A stretch of 64,000 nucleotides of DNA, from contig CM057000.1 of assembly GCA_029891345.1 (NCBI GenBank), positions 122,931,838 to 122,995,837 on the forward strand. Reading direction: 5' to 3'. Made by a program: the position numbers and the translations under genes. A model generated the notes under the pieces. It searched no databases. It was not told where the DNA came from and saw nothing but the letters and a program-made list of their open reading frames with translations. Shown one piece after another: positions 11,583-23,373 of this stretch (positions are counted from its first letter, which is position 1; each line of letters starts with the position of its first letter). Source of the stretch: Dryococelus australis. Its lineage: Eukaryota > Arthropoda > Insecta > Phasmatodea > Phasmatidae.

Positions 11583-13270
11583 CAGTAGAGCTTCACTATA
11601 ACAAACCTCTAGGGACCAAAAATATGGCTAGTTTTTTATAGTGAAGTTCTTTACAGTGAAGCACACAAAAAAATATTTCTTGAGGTAAAATTAGATGCAG
11701 CGAAATGTTACTGAAGTGAAGTTAGTTTCAAATCTTTATTGCCAACCTCTGGCTACGAAATTAACTGTGACTCACGCCGCATACGAGAGGATAACAGGTT
11801 GTGCTCAGCAGAAGAACTGCACATGTGCAACATGGTTGCATCAGGAATGCTCACAAGAGTGCTCGAAAGTAGCATGTTCGGAAGTTTATAAAATGAAAAC
11901 TCAACAGAATAAGTTAACAAAACATACCACATGTAGGTCACAAGTGCCTTTATTATCAAGATATTCAGAAAAGTCCAGGTTCCAAGATTTGATTTTTATT
12001 CTGCAAGCCTTTGAAGTTTGCAATTTGAACACACACCTCGAACAAAGTGCCGAGTTCAGAGGCGAATATTTATAAATCAAGCCACTTAAGGTAATACAAA
12101 TAATAAACACGTTACTTTCACGTGCCTATAGTATAAAGATATGCAGATAAGTCCGGGTTCTGAACATCCATTTTTCTACTATGAGCCTTTGAATTTTGCA
12201 CTTTGTTCATGGTGTGTGTACAAATTGCGAAATTCAAAGACTCGCAGCATAAAAATGAAATCTCGGAACCCGGACTTTTCTGCATATCTTTATAATATAG
12301 GTATGTGTTAGCAACAAGATTATTGTTTGTATTACCTTAAGTGGCTTGATTTTTAAATATTTGTCTATTAACGCGGCACTTTGTTCGAGGCATGTGTTTC
12401 AAATTTCGAACTTCAAAGGATCACAGAATAAAAATTAAATCTCGGAATCCGGACTTTTCTGCATATCTTGATACTAAAGGCACTTGTGAGCAACATACAT
12501 ATGGTATGTTTTACCTACAGTAGCAGGATTTTTAAATATTTGCTTATAAACTTGTCACTTTGTTTGAGGTGTGGCACGTTTTCGGTCGGGTGATAAAAAA
12601 TTGATATTCTTTATTTCAGAACACTGACCTATTATCATTGACAATGTAGATTTCACTATGCCGAATTCCGTAGCTTTTTTTCCCTTCCATTATCTACAGC
12701 TTTAACTTGTTAAAATATGGTAAAATTTATTTGCAATTCAGTGAAAACATGTTTAGTGGTTAAGGTAACCTCATTTGCAATTCACGGTAAAATATGCAGA
12801 TGCGAGAACAGAACAGAGATATAGCGACAGCAATTTGTTGTACATAAAACTTTGGCAAAGTCAGAGGTTTCTTATCTGTGTCTACACAATGATGTAGTGC
12901 ATTAGTTGCAGTGATAAACACTAGTAGTGCTGCGCTTTATGATTTTCGTCTCAATATTGCCACAACAATGTATTGTATGATCTATGACTGAGTTATCTAC
13001 GGGGGGAAAAAAAAGTGGTTTGTTTGTTTGTTTGTTTATGTTTTTAACATTGAAAAATTAAAAAATTAACGTAATTTTACCGGTTTTTTTTATTCTGATT
13101 ACAAAGTGTTTGTTAGCGTGAATACTGAATAAGCCTCTTGTAAATTTTTACACAAAATTTCGTATAACAAAGTTATTTGCATATAAATGTATGGTGTTTT
13201 GGCAAGACCAAATAATAAGTTCGTTATGGCAAGTGTTTAACTTGAAGATAGTTAAAGTGGTGCTCTACTG
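11583..13270. mobile_element. Pogo/Tigger-like element nested inside the outer one
   Basis: The left terminus CAGTAGAGCTTCACTATAAC and the right terminus read inward, CAGTAGAGCACCACTTTAAC, form a terminal inverted repeat with TA on both sides. The element is 1688 bp and has no transposase frame. Most of its left half is the long palindrome at 11915-12512. Confidence 0.7.
11915..12512. repeat. Long palindrome, about 600 bp, centred near 12213
   Basis: The left arm, with CACAAGTGCCTTTATTATCA then AGATATTC.GAAAAGTCC at 11939-11975, is the reverse complement of the right arm around 12450-12489 (GGACTTTTCTGCATATCTTG then ATACTAAAGGCACTTGTG). Pairing continues inward through TAAGTGGCTTGAT..., the CGAACAAAGTGCCG blocks and a central GTCCGGGTTC/GAACCCGGAC pair. 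About 280 bases per arm pair with scattered mismatches. Each arm itself contains a diverged inverted copy of the same 90-bp unit. Confidence 0.8.
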
Positions 13271-13370
13271 TAATCCCTCCCCAACATGGGGGGATACGTT
13301 TTCTAAAAACACAGCACTTCATCTATTAATAATAGATATGAAGATACATATTCTAAATTAAATCACTTGT

Positions 13371-13650
13371 GTGCTGGGGGTAGCAGTGAAAACCTTGCCG
13401 TGTGCACATACATGGCTGGGCGTCGGGCGAGCGCCTAGATTCTCAAGAGCACGGCCAGGCACTGCAGCTTGCCGTTGTCGCTGTCGCTCGGCCGTACATA
13501 GATCCTCGGGGGGGGCAGCTGTCGGTCGGTCACTACACGATTACTGTGGCGGGTGGCGGCTTACGCCTCCCGCCACTGCCGTCGTTACAGGTCCGGTCGG
13601 TCTGGTTCCCTTCCCAGCAGTGGCCCGTTATTGGGAAAACATGACATGCA
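13371..13650. other. Isolated GC- and CpG-rich island
   Basis: Within AT-rich element DNA this 280-bp block is clearly GC-rich with many CG dinucleotides. It has an open frame of 117 codons on the plus strand whose sequence matches nothing I recognise. It could be foreign cargo in the outer pogo-like element or a remnant CpG-rich promoter; neither is shown. Confidence 0.35.
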
Positions 13651-14869
13651 CATTAAACTCAGAAACAATGAATTTTCGGCCCGCTTCTCTATTGCAGTGG
13701 CCCTCTGCATATGCAATTACCTGAAGTTTAAATGCAGCAGTTTGACTGGCATATTTACCCATTATGCATTTGTACTAAACAAAAATTAATATAAATGTAA
13801 ACTATTCCCTTCGCATTAAAAAAACCACACGCATACAAACAAACTCCATGACTGATTTTGTTTACATGTTTCGCAGCAGCCAGAAATCGATAAGCGGACC
13901 AGCGACCTTGAAGTGTCACCAATCTGGCATGATTGAACAAAACGGGCGCCACAGTCCCGTTAGCCTTGCATGCCTCGCTGAGAGAAATATGTTGCATGAA
14001 ATATGAAAGGAAAAGTTTTTTCCCTTAATTCGGCATAGTAAAAACGGGGGTCTGAATTGTACCAGTGCGAGAATTATACCAGTAAGTACGGTAGTCACTG
14101 GAAAATTATACGTTTTCAACAAACAAAACCTGTGTGGTGAGAGACGTACTCAAAACTTGCAAAAAATTCAAGAAAACTTTATAAAAAATGGATTAAAATT
14201 AAGTTTATTATAGCACAGTGATAAAATGTAGTAGTTGTGTCAAGATCTTTAATTGGTATGCCACAGTATGGAAAAAAAAAACCCGGCGAAAATCTGTTAA
14301 TATGTAGCTGTATTCTATACCAGCTATAGCTTGGACTGTTATGTTTAAAATAAATTTGTTTTCATTTAACAATAACGTTCGACCCACATGCGCCAAGTTG
14401 TTTGAAACCAAACACAGTTGACAGCACAATGACTGTAAACGACTACGGGAAAGCAGAACTGGTTCATAAAAACGAAGGTCAAGGTAGAAGGGCGGTACTC
14501 TATTTATAGAACAATGCACTAGGGGAGAGCGGCATGAGGTACTTACGGAAACGAGGCGTTGGACGAGCGAGTGGAGTTACGGCATACAGATAACAAAAGC
14601 GCGCTTCACACTCTCACAATCTCGCCACTCAGTTTCAACTCGTAAAATTACAATTTTCATGGAATATTTTCGGGATTTTTTGAAGGTTCGTTAAAAAGAC
14701 CTTGTTATACCCGTGTTCTCACAGTTACCATGCTCGCTACAACGGGACTCTACTGTACATTCATCAGAAGTGCTATGTTATCATAAAAATGATACATATA
14801 CCATGGATTCTCCAATATTCATTTTTCAGTGCACCAACGAAGAAAAACAAATCGTGTAGGGAAACACTG

Positions 14870-15650
14870 AATGCAGACTTGAATTATAGGTCAGAGAGAT
14901 AACATACATAAACTCAAATGCATGTTTGTTTAAACCAAAACCATAAAGATGTCATAAAAAACAACTTATTCAGGTACATTTAAGATAAAATATTCATTTA
15001 AATTAAAAACTTTAGTTCTTCAAATTGAAAAAAATTTATCTTTTATTTCTTTTCAAGATTTTTTTTTCCAATGTTCCTTTTTTTGGCTAAGCTATGCTCA
15101 ATCCCTCTGTTAAAAAGTGCAACTTATTTATTTGCGACGATTTTTGAGAACTATTACTTGCAGAGCCATTTTCGAACCCTTACGATACTAACAAAACCTG
15201 TAATGAATAGTTTCTGATAATAATCAAGCCGTCAAAATACTGTCTCTATAACCTTACAGCAAATTCAGTTATTAACAAGATTATAGACTGTTCAAGACAG
15301 TGTCAGAGATTGTACGATTCGTTCTCATTGTTGCCAACTATAAGTGCAGTAAACCCATAATAAAAAAAGTGTGGTTAGTAAGATGCGAAAGAGGTGTGCT
15401 GCAAAACCCAAAAAATACTATAGATAGCAACAGTTATCGACTATCTGCATTGTTTTGTATTCACATAGTGTTCAAAAACTAATAATGCACACAATCTTTG
15501 ACGAACATAAATCTGTTTAAACTGACGTAATGCGAAAACAAACGATCGGCAATTGTTGAATGCAGTCTAAAATTTGCATTGTTAATATGAGAATTCTTAC
15601 GAGACCAAAATAAGTCAATAGGAAATATGGTAAAATAGAAATACCGGGAA
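14870..15650. repeat. Dispersed repeat, uninterrupted copy
   Basis: It matches 19460-19994 plus 22836-23050 along its length. Shared blocks include ATGTTTGTTTAAA, ATTTATTTGCGAC, CTTGCAGAGCC/CTTGCCAAGTC and ATAGATAGCAACAGTTATCG. The copy here is continuous, whereas the other is split by a hAT-like insertion. The family is not named. Confidence 0.7.
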
Positions 15651-16189
15651 TGAATAATCGAGAATCCACTTATTGGCGAGAATTACAATATGTTAGTTTG
15701 CAAAGTCTCCTTACTTTAGTACTCAGTACGTGGTACAGTGTCCAGAAGTACGGTATGCATAGCGTATATTTTGTATTTATACTCTCATTTCAATACATGT
15801 GGCAGTGTTTGTAAAATCCTAGAAACCTGGATATTTTGTGTACAAATCACAGAATAATCACTGAAGTTGGCAGGTCTGTGAATACTTGATAACAGGATTT
15901 TCTCATAGTTAAAGAACTGTACAACTGGCATTTTTTTTATGATCACTTGCTACACCACCATAGTACAAAGTTCTGAGATTATCAAGGCAGTATAACATTT
16001 TCCACGACTTACACCAATATCATGTTAATTATAAAAATTAAATATGCATCTGTCAGTGATTTGAGATTTCATTACAATACCAAACAAAACTGCCATAATA
16101 TTTGTAAACACTTTTGATGAAACTGTACATGTAGTGTTAGGAAGATAATTATTTTTTCCTCCCTTTAGCTACGGCTCTTAACAACATTG
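15651..16189. other. Unassigned AT-rich intron sequence
   Basis: No gene or repeat is recognised between the dispersed repeat and the MITE beside the GMPS exon. Confidence 0.4.
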
Positions 16190-16197
16190 CTCTAGTG

Positions 16198-16517
16198 CAC
16201 TGGTTCTCAAACTATGGTCCATGGACAGTGGCTTGGACCTAGGTTGCCTGCAAAATTAATTTTAAAATTAATTTAATAATTTAAACTTTTCTACAATAAA
16301 ATTATTTTATACCAAGTTTACGATAATAACAAAATTAATGATGGTAATTTACATTAATGAGAAGTTAAATCACTATTCCTGTGTTTTACTACTTGAACGG
16401 AAGAAGTACCAACTATATGGCGCGTGTGAAGTTGAGGGTCTGTGAAGTGTGTGGTCAATGTGAAGTTAATGGTCTACACTTAGTGGCCCATGCTAACAGA
16501 AAGTCTGAGAACCACTG
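16198..16517. mobile_element. hAT-type MITE, about 320 bp
   Basis: The ends are the classic hAT terminus: CACTGGTTCTCAAACTATGG at the left and GTCTGAGAACCACTG at the right. The flanking octamers CTCTAGTG and GTATAGTG agree at six of eight positions, as expected for a decayed 8-bp target duplication. The interior is AT-rich and non-coding. It sits only 50 bases inside the intron from the splice donor of the GMPS exon at 16567. Confidence 0.85.
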
Positions 16518-16566
16518 GTATAGTGCAACAGTGTACAGTATTGTGCAGAGAAAGGTAGGTACATAC

Positions 16567-16755
16567 ATCGGAGGGTATGTGCTGTCCAGGGATGGCCGGC
16601 ACACCGGTCATGAAGTCGTGCGTGCAGAAGGGCCGCAGCACGACGGAGCGCTGGCACGAAGGAAGCCTGAGTGCAGGGTCGCGGTCAAAGTGTACAGGGA
16701 TCAGTACCACTGGCATCTGGCTGATTGCATCCATGTGACCCGACGCAGCCAGCGC
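16567..16755 (-). CDS. GMPS: GMP synthase, penultimate coding exon
   Basis: This exon encodes 63 residues of the C-terminal dimerisation/XMP-binding domain, starting ALAASGHMDAISQMPVVLIP. It carries the conserved HFDRDP, LPSCQRSVVLRPF and HDFMTGVPAIPG blocks, which line up with human HFDRDPLQKQPSCQRSVVIR and SDFMTGIPATPG. The acceptor is GTTGCAG before 16755 and the donor is GTATGT after 16567. A longer reading through the donor would add CTYLSL, which has no counterpart in the family, so GAT|GTATGT is the right boundary. Both junctions are phase 0. The reverse strand carries a 160-codon open frame that is only a shadow of this conserved exon. Confidence 0.96.
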
Positions 16756-17299
16756 CTGCAACATCACCACAGTACGTTAGCACCACTGGCTAATAAAGCC
16801 ACAGCTGCAGTTCCCATCAGCACCTTGCAACTCACATATGTAACTACCATATACTCATTCTAATGTAACAGCACACATAGAACTCCTGTCTGAATAAAGC
16901 CTGATTCATAGCTTAACTTTAGATTTTCCATGGTAACTGTCTAACACCATAACTAAATCCATCAATAGTTGCACATTTCAGTCATATACGTAACTTGCAT
17001 ACTGTTAGCCGTTACTACCGGAGGACTGAATTATATTAAAATAACCTCGTGGGATGCAAACACAAGCAGCACATAATGGAATTCCAAACTCACTGGTACA
17101 TTGAATATACATAAAAGGTTTTCTTTAGGGATGGGCCGATACCATATTTCGACGATACCAATGCGATACAGATTTTCAGCTGCAGATGCTGCCGATTACA
17201 GTGATGCCGATATCAGTTTTAATGAGCACAATTGTAATTCCCAATTGTCCATATTTGGTAATACTTTTATTACTTTGACGTGTGATGTCATATAGTGGA

Positions 17300-19170
17300 T
17301 TGTCACTGTCTGGACTTTTTTGTGTGGTGTGGTTTGAACACAGCCTGTTTAATGATGTACTGGTGCCTGACCAGTGTACAGTACTGAGAGCGTGGCTTTT
17401 ATACTGGGCACAAAGTCGGGGATGGCGATTATGGCCTTACGGATGGTTGGACACACTACTGCTTTACTACCTGTGCGGTTGATGGTTTGTGGTGGCTACT
17501 GATGCTGATGCGGAACTGGTAGTCGGTGTAGGTGCTGGCACCAGAACGTGGTGCATTGAGGGGTCTGCTACTGCTGGTTGTCCTGAACCAAGATTTCGAG
17601 AGGCCGTAGGGAACTTTCTCACCCCTTATGAAGGCTTGAACTATGGGGTGAGTTGTCCCTGCAGTCTTGACGGGGGCTGTGAATAAAGACGGGGTGGGAA
17701 CTGGAAGGTGACGCCTCTCTAGCCATCAGGCAACTTAAGCTCGTTCCCAGGGACTAGGACTGCTAAGTGCAGTCAGCTTTGGGTTAAGCCCTTATTTGTA
17801 TTTACAGGCAGTAGCTGTATCTCTCCTTTGAGTACAACTCTGATGGGAGTATGGCAAAAGAATGAGGACTACTACCAACCCTGCAAAGGTTAAGCAGACG
17901 ATGAAGGTCCCTAGCTATTTGTTCTGCCAAAAGTTGAACAGACCAAAATGGCACCTCTTGCTCCTTTCGCGCCAGGTACCATAAGTGAAGTTTACACAGT
18001 CTGTTGGATTACGATGGCTGATCATTGGCAACACTTAGGTGTGGGTACAAAAGGGGCCAAACCCTCAAAACCAGGCGGACACTCTCTCCGGCACCAGAAG
18101 TGTGGTGGAAGAAGTATAACCTGAGCTGATTGACTAGTTGCCCTTTGGATTGTATTCCTAGTGGTGGAGGCTCTAACTTTCTGCACACTGGGGTGTAAGA
18201 ACGGATAACCGTATAATTTGTATGTTCTGACGTAACGTGCATCCCTGAGGGGGGAAATGCAGTCCTGCACTACAGTTCATAAAACGGGCCAAGTAAACTT
18301 TCGTGGTCTCCTGCTTATCCCTGAAGGACATGGTATCTACGAGGAAAAACCGTACAAAACCCTTGGAAATAATACTCTGGGATTAGATAAAACGTGTTTA
18401 TTCTGTTAAGAATAAACCCGGTGGTATGAACTACCTCCTATCAAACAAGAGTTGACTGGAAGTTAAACTTCAGTAGGTGAAGGTGACCTGGTCCTAGACT
18501 GCACAAGGTAGAAATTCTAAGTGGCTATTATAACAACTCGACCTAACTAATCTAAACTTGGTGTCCAGAAGGGACATGTGGGTTCCACTGGCCAGAAGGG
18601 CAGTGGTAAATATGGCCATTCCTGAAGGGAATGTGGTGTTTAAGTGTTTTAACGACTCCTGCAGGGATAGATTCCGGAGATCCTCTGGAAGGTGTTGAAG
18701 ACGTCTGCGAAGGCGTTGGAGAGTTTCTGGTAGATCTGGAAGACCTGGGTGGCAGTAGAGGGCCCCAGCACATGAGGTGGTGGAGCGAGTTGCTGCTGAT
18801 AGTTCCTTTAGCACCAGACAGTGCGATGAAGGAACATGGACTCTAGAACAAGGGCCATACACAGGTATTTATATCCTACCAGTTTGCCCTTGTCCGGGTG
18901 GTAGGAGGTGGTGGTGTGACATCCTCAGGGCGTTTAACGTCGTCGGCTGGCCGGAATTTCAGCTGAGACGGCACAAGTTAGCATTTTTACTTGTGGTGCC
19001 ATCCCCTGATGCGCTGTAGTACTACATGGGTAAACAGTACAATTTATTGGCATCTATAATAGCCCCGCAACTAGGGGCATATATTGTAGGCCCTCTGGAA
19101 GATTGTACTGCTATTCTAACTACATTGGGTGCGACAGGGAGTTTGCACCGATGAGGCAAAGTCGACGCAG
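17300..19170 (-). mobile_element. LTR element fossil, family B copy 1
   Basis: The minus-strand LTR runs from about 19170 to about 18375, with the AGGTGAAGGTGACCTGGTCC block near 18475, the TAGGAGGTAG box and a minus-strand AATAAA. The leader and internal sequence then continue down to about 17300. The internal part (CAAGCAGRCGAYGAAGKTCCC and neighbours) matches 49440-50280. The LTR end resembles 52000-52860. No pol is recognised; it is a degraded relic. Confidence 0.6.
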
Positions 19171-19994
19171 TAGTTTAAAAAACACATCACGCATCAACTT
19201 AAATTTAAGTCTTCAGTTTTGTGAACACTTTAAGCACTTTGTATTAGGTGTCTACAGCATAGGAATTAAATACAACACTAATTTAATAATAAATAATAAG
19301 ATAGACAGTTTACCTGGGCAAATAGGTGACTTAATAAATAGTCAAGCAAAAACTGTTACAAGACAATACAGAATTCATTACAAACCAATCATTACAGACA
19401 ACCTTCAATACTTCGGCACTCATACGGACTTGGATTTTAGACCTAAGAAATATTATACCTGCCTAACATAAAAATGTATGTTTGTTTAAATCAACAGCCT
19501 AAAGATGTCATTTAAAAGAACTTATTGGAATCAATTTTATACTAAATATTCACTTCAAATTCTGCATAATTTTATTTTAATTATAATAATATTTTCCCCT
19601 AGTGTCCCTTCGTCGGCCGAGCCATACTCAATCCTTTGGTTAAAATGACAACTGATTTATTTGCGACAATTATTGCTGATTATTACTTGCCAAGTCTTAT
19701 TTAAATCTTTAAATTTCTAACCAAAACCACAGCAGACAGTTTCTAAAAATAACTACGCCCATCAAAATACTGCCACCTCTTTACTCTCAAATTCCGTTTA
19801 CAATAACATCACCATACGTAGTTGAATACAATGTCATACAGTATGTGAGTCATTTTCATTGTCACCAACCTAAGAGTGCAGTAAAGGCATAAGAAGAATA
19901 AGAATCCCAGTTCCTTTCTCACTGTCGCCAACCTACGAATGCAGTAAAGATGTAAGAAAGAAATAGAACACGAAAAACTCTTGTGGGGTGTAAT

Positions 19995-20175
19995 TAGGGA
20001 TGTAACGATTCCACTTTTCCTAGATTCTTGATGCCGATACCACTCTCAATGCCAAGAATCGTGATTCCTTTTGTTACAGATAATTACTTTACAAAACTAA
20101 CTCATGCATAGGAGGGTGTGAAATTTAACTATTTACACAAGGCCTACATTAGCAGTAGGCCTATTACTAACATAA

Positions 20176-20261
<86 letters not shown>

Positions 20262-22835
20262 GGAGAGAGAGGGAGGGAGAGAGAGTCCATTCCCCATTGG
20301 AAGCAACTTTCTCGGAGCACTGCTAAATATCTACTTGCAGGCCCATTTCGTATCACTCCACCAAATTCAAACAAACATTGCCATGTGACTGATTGCCATG
20401 TAGCATCTGTCAAAATCAATATTTATGTGTCACTTTATGTTTACATGTGTTCGTATACTTTCGCTACACCTAAACATAAACACTGAAATGTGACTTCTAC
20501 TTTTATACCTGTCAAATGTGTTGTTTACTGTTTACAGATTTTCAAAAAATTCAGTCCTATTCCAAAAACCAATTCTGTACGAATATTCACAGTTTACGCC
20601 TCTAACATTATTTAGGTCAGCTTTATGACGTTTTAAAAATTCCTGAATTGACAACAGTTCTTACGGTTATTTTACATTAACATCCACAACACAGCTCAAT
20701 ACATGTAATGCATGTTAGTATTTTGCTGCGACTGTGTTTAACACTGTTACAACTGTGATGTAAAGGGCTGTAATAATTATCCTTTTGTTATTGATATGTG
20801 TTGGGTTATTTATTTAAAAGGACGGCCTCAGTTGGAATAAATATTAAAACGAAGGAACAAAAAGGCAAACGAAAAAGGCACATTTATTTCAAGCACGCAA
20901 CTCGTGTTTCTCATTTTTGTCATACAAACTTTAAAAGATAGCGGTGAACATGCACATAAAAAACCTACGATAACTTTTATTTTGTTCAAATTTCTATATA
21001 TTGTTACTTAGTGATTATTAGGTACATTGAAATTTATTAGGCTGAACTTAGTATTTCTCTTCTGGTATTGTAGCAAATTACGTTACACGACTGTGTTTCA
21101 AATCCCTTAGGGCAAAGGTACAATGTTGTGATAAATAAACAGAGGTGGATGTAAATAATTAAATACGTAATAAAAACAGTTCACAGTTAAAACATATAAA
21201 GAGTGCTAATCAAATATTTGAAATCACGCACACACAGGGCCAGCGTATCGACCACAATGCACAAAGGAACGCCATTTCACAGATGCAATGATAACGAAAC
21301 ACACGTAACAGTATATTTATTACTGCCGTGGAAAAACAGGTTTATCACAACATCGTATAACTTGCCTAGGTATATTTAAAAAACACAACGTCTAGAAACG
21401 TGATGTGGTGATTTGAAGTATTTTTCGGAGTAGGAATAATTTACGTATCGTTTGGCAAAAAGCAACTCGCCACATCTGCTAACTTCACTTGATAACTGCC
21501 CTGCCATCATATCTAAATATATTAAATTAAGTATTCAAACATTAAAATCTCTTTTCAGTTGTAAATTACAAATTCAAAAATCATTATTTTGCTGTAATAA
21601 GTATGAAATATGCTAAAATTGAAAACGTAAAATTTTGTTGCTTACTAGCGAAGTGGAATTTCCCGATTTTGAAAGAGACGAAGAAAGAGAGAGAAAGCGA
21701 CAAGCCTCGCCCAGCACACAGTTTTTCAGATGCTTTCTCGCTCAATAAAACAACGCTATACGATTACGGCCTACTCACAATATTTTCCGCTGTTATTTTA
21801 AACTGTAAAAATGATACATGTTGCCATTGGAGCTACCTAAATATTTCAATACTTCAATAGGCACAGTTTAATTTACAAATAGTATTCTAAAAAAACTAGG
21901 TTAAAATAATATTTTTACTGTGAACTATTTCTCACCGGTCGTTGCCAACATGTCGCTGCTCTCGCTGTTGTTAATTCATATTTAAAAAGAAACAAATATT
22001 ACAAGTTATAGAAGATATTAAGGTAAAGTTTCATTTATTCAATAATACAGTACTCTAAAGTTAACCACAGTGTTATATATTTGTGGGATACAGGTTATTG
22101 AAAAAATAAGGTGACATGTTATGGCTAGTGTATTAAAAAAAGTCTTCTCAGACCAATTGAGGTATGTTTTTGTATTAATTTCTTGCACACTTTACACTCA
22201 CCTTTATACTTTTCTTTTTACATAAAACGTCCAAATGATAAGACATTTTACGGTCTTTTACATCGCCTGCAGCATATTCCATCATTTATGAGAATTGATA
22301 TTTTATGAAAACAGTCCGTTTAATTTATCAATTTAGATATCACTTTCATTTCATGCACTCGTGTCCACGCGTCATTGTAAATAAGCCATGTCTCGGCCAT
22401 AGATTACTGCACACATTCTAGTTGTGTGTGTTTACTTTGCATGATTGTTACTAGCGCTTGGAGGCGGTTTGTTGTTAAACTACTGTAGCTTATCTCAAAT
22501 TTAGAAAATTTTTCGATATTCCCGAGACTCGGACCTGTTTAGATTTTTACAGTGTCAAAGTAATTTTGTGTGTATAACATGGTATAATAGTTCATATCTT
22601 GTGGAGAAAGCTCATTTCATAAGATGTCGGGCATTTGTCTTATTTCGTGTTATTTCACAAATTAACACATCTTCTGGTGTCATTTCATTGCAATTTACAC
22701 GAAATCGTGCCTATAGTCTTAGGTTATGTATTTGTAGTAATAGGTTATTCATGCTTTGATTCTTAGACTTCCAATTCTCGATTATACGATTCTTCAAGAA
22801 TTGCGGATATCGAGGAATCGAGTTAGACATCCTTA
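19995..22835. mobile_element. hAT-like DNA transposon nested in the dispersed repeat
   Basis: The left end TAGGGATGTAACGATTCC and the right end read inward TAAGGATGTCTAACTCGATTCC form a terminal inverted repeat. Subterminal CGAT/GATTC motifs are scattered at both ends. Flanking octamers GGTGTAAT and GATGAAAT agree at six of eight. Removing 2841 bp restores continuity with the paralogous repeat at 15395-15420, which confirms insertion. The interior is AT-rich, contains a (TA)n(GA)n microsatellite and has no recognisable transposase, so it is non-autonomous or decayed. Confidence 0.75.
20178..20284. repeat. (TA)n(GA)n compound microsatellite
   Basis: About 53 bases of TA repeats run directly into about 54 bases of GA-rich repeat. 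Confidence 0.95.
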
Positions 22836-23373
22836 GATGAAATCAATACTATTGATAGCAACAGTTACTGACTATCGGCGTTGTTTTGCATTCACGTATT
22901 GTTAAAAAACGAATGATGCACACAAGCTTTGGCGAATGTACCGAAAGGAAATACGGTAAAACCTAAACAATGGAAACCAATCATCGAAAAACATTTGTTC
23001 CGAATTTTGGGTTTCAGACAGAACATCTGATAGATAGAAGCGGTACATTAATGTTTTACACAATGTAGAATGCGGATTTATTTAAAATTGTTTATAGAGG
23101 ATATTTGTCATGAAAAAAAAAAAAAAAAAAAAGTACAGGAAAACTGAATAAATGGGATCAGAATAATGAGAACGAGGTTCCACTGTATTACGAGCACTTG
23201 CACAGTGAACAGTCTCACTTTTGTTGACGTGGCATTGGTAAGTGCTACATGCATGCTACTGAAGTAATCTAAGTGCTACTGATCAGAGAATAATAATAGG
23301 CTAATAATGTTCAGATGCCACCGACGCCTGTCGTCATGGTATCAGTTGGTTCATCGGCATCGGCCCTTCACTA

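Larger units (their letters stand above)
11049..14755. mobile_element. Pogo/Tigger-like DNA transposon (outer element)
   Basis: The ends are inverted repeats: CAATAGAGTCCCGTTACAGC at the left and, read inward from the right, CAGTAGAGTCCCGTTGTAGC. Each is flanked by the dinucleotide TA (11047-11048 and 14756-14757). CAGTAGAG-type termini with TA target duplication are typical of the pogo/Tigger branch of Tc1/mariner. No transposase reading frame is recognisable in the 3.7 kb, and another element of the same kind is inserted at 11583-13270. It is non-autonomous or decayed. Confidence 0.75.
19460..23186. repeat. Dispersed repeat, copy split by a 2.84-kb insertion
   Basis: The two halves at 19460-19994 and 22836-23050 together match the continuous copy at 14870-15650. 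The right side runs on to 23186, where AACGAGGTTCCACTG followed by TA looks like the right terminus of a pogo/Tigger element. A poly-A run lies at about 23113-23132. The left terminus is not identified. Confidence 0.65.
17126..23373. mobile_element. hAT-like DNA transposon, outer shell of a nested cluster
   Basis: Left terminus TAGGGATGGGCCGATACC and right terminus read inward TAGTGAAGGGCCGATGCC agree at 15 of 18 positions. The outside octamers GTTTTCTT (17118-17125) and GATTTTTT (23374-23381) agree at six of eight, consistent with an 8-bp hAT target duplication. Its own body is short and shows no transposase. Between the ends lie an LTR fossil, a dispersed repeat and a second hAT-like element, so the original unit was probably small. 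The pairing of these distant ends is inferred. Confidence 0.6.

Noticed and set aside
13371-13724. 117-codon open frame in the GC-rich island
   Set aside because: High GC by itself makes long open frames likely; no domain was recognised.
16381-16863. 160-codon plus-strand open frame
   Set aside because: It lies antisense over the conserved GMPS exon at 16755-16567 and a MITE and has no family similarity; it is a shadow of the exon.
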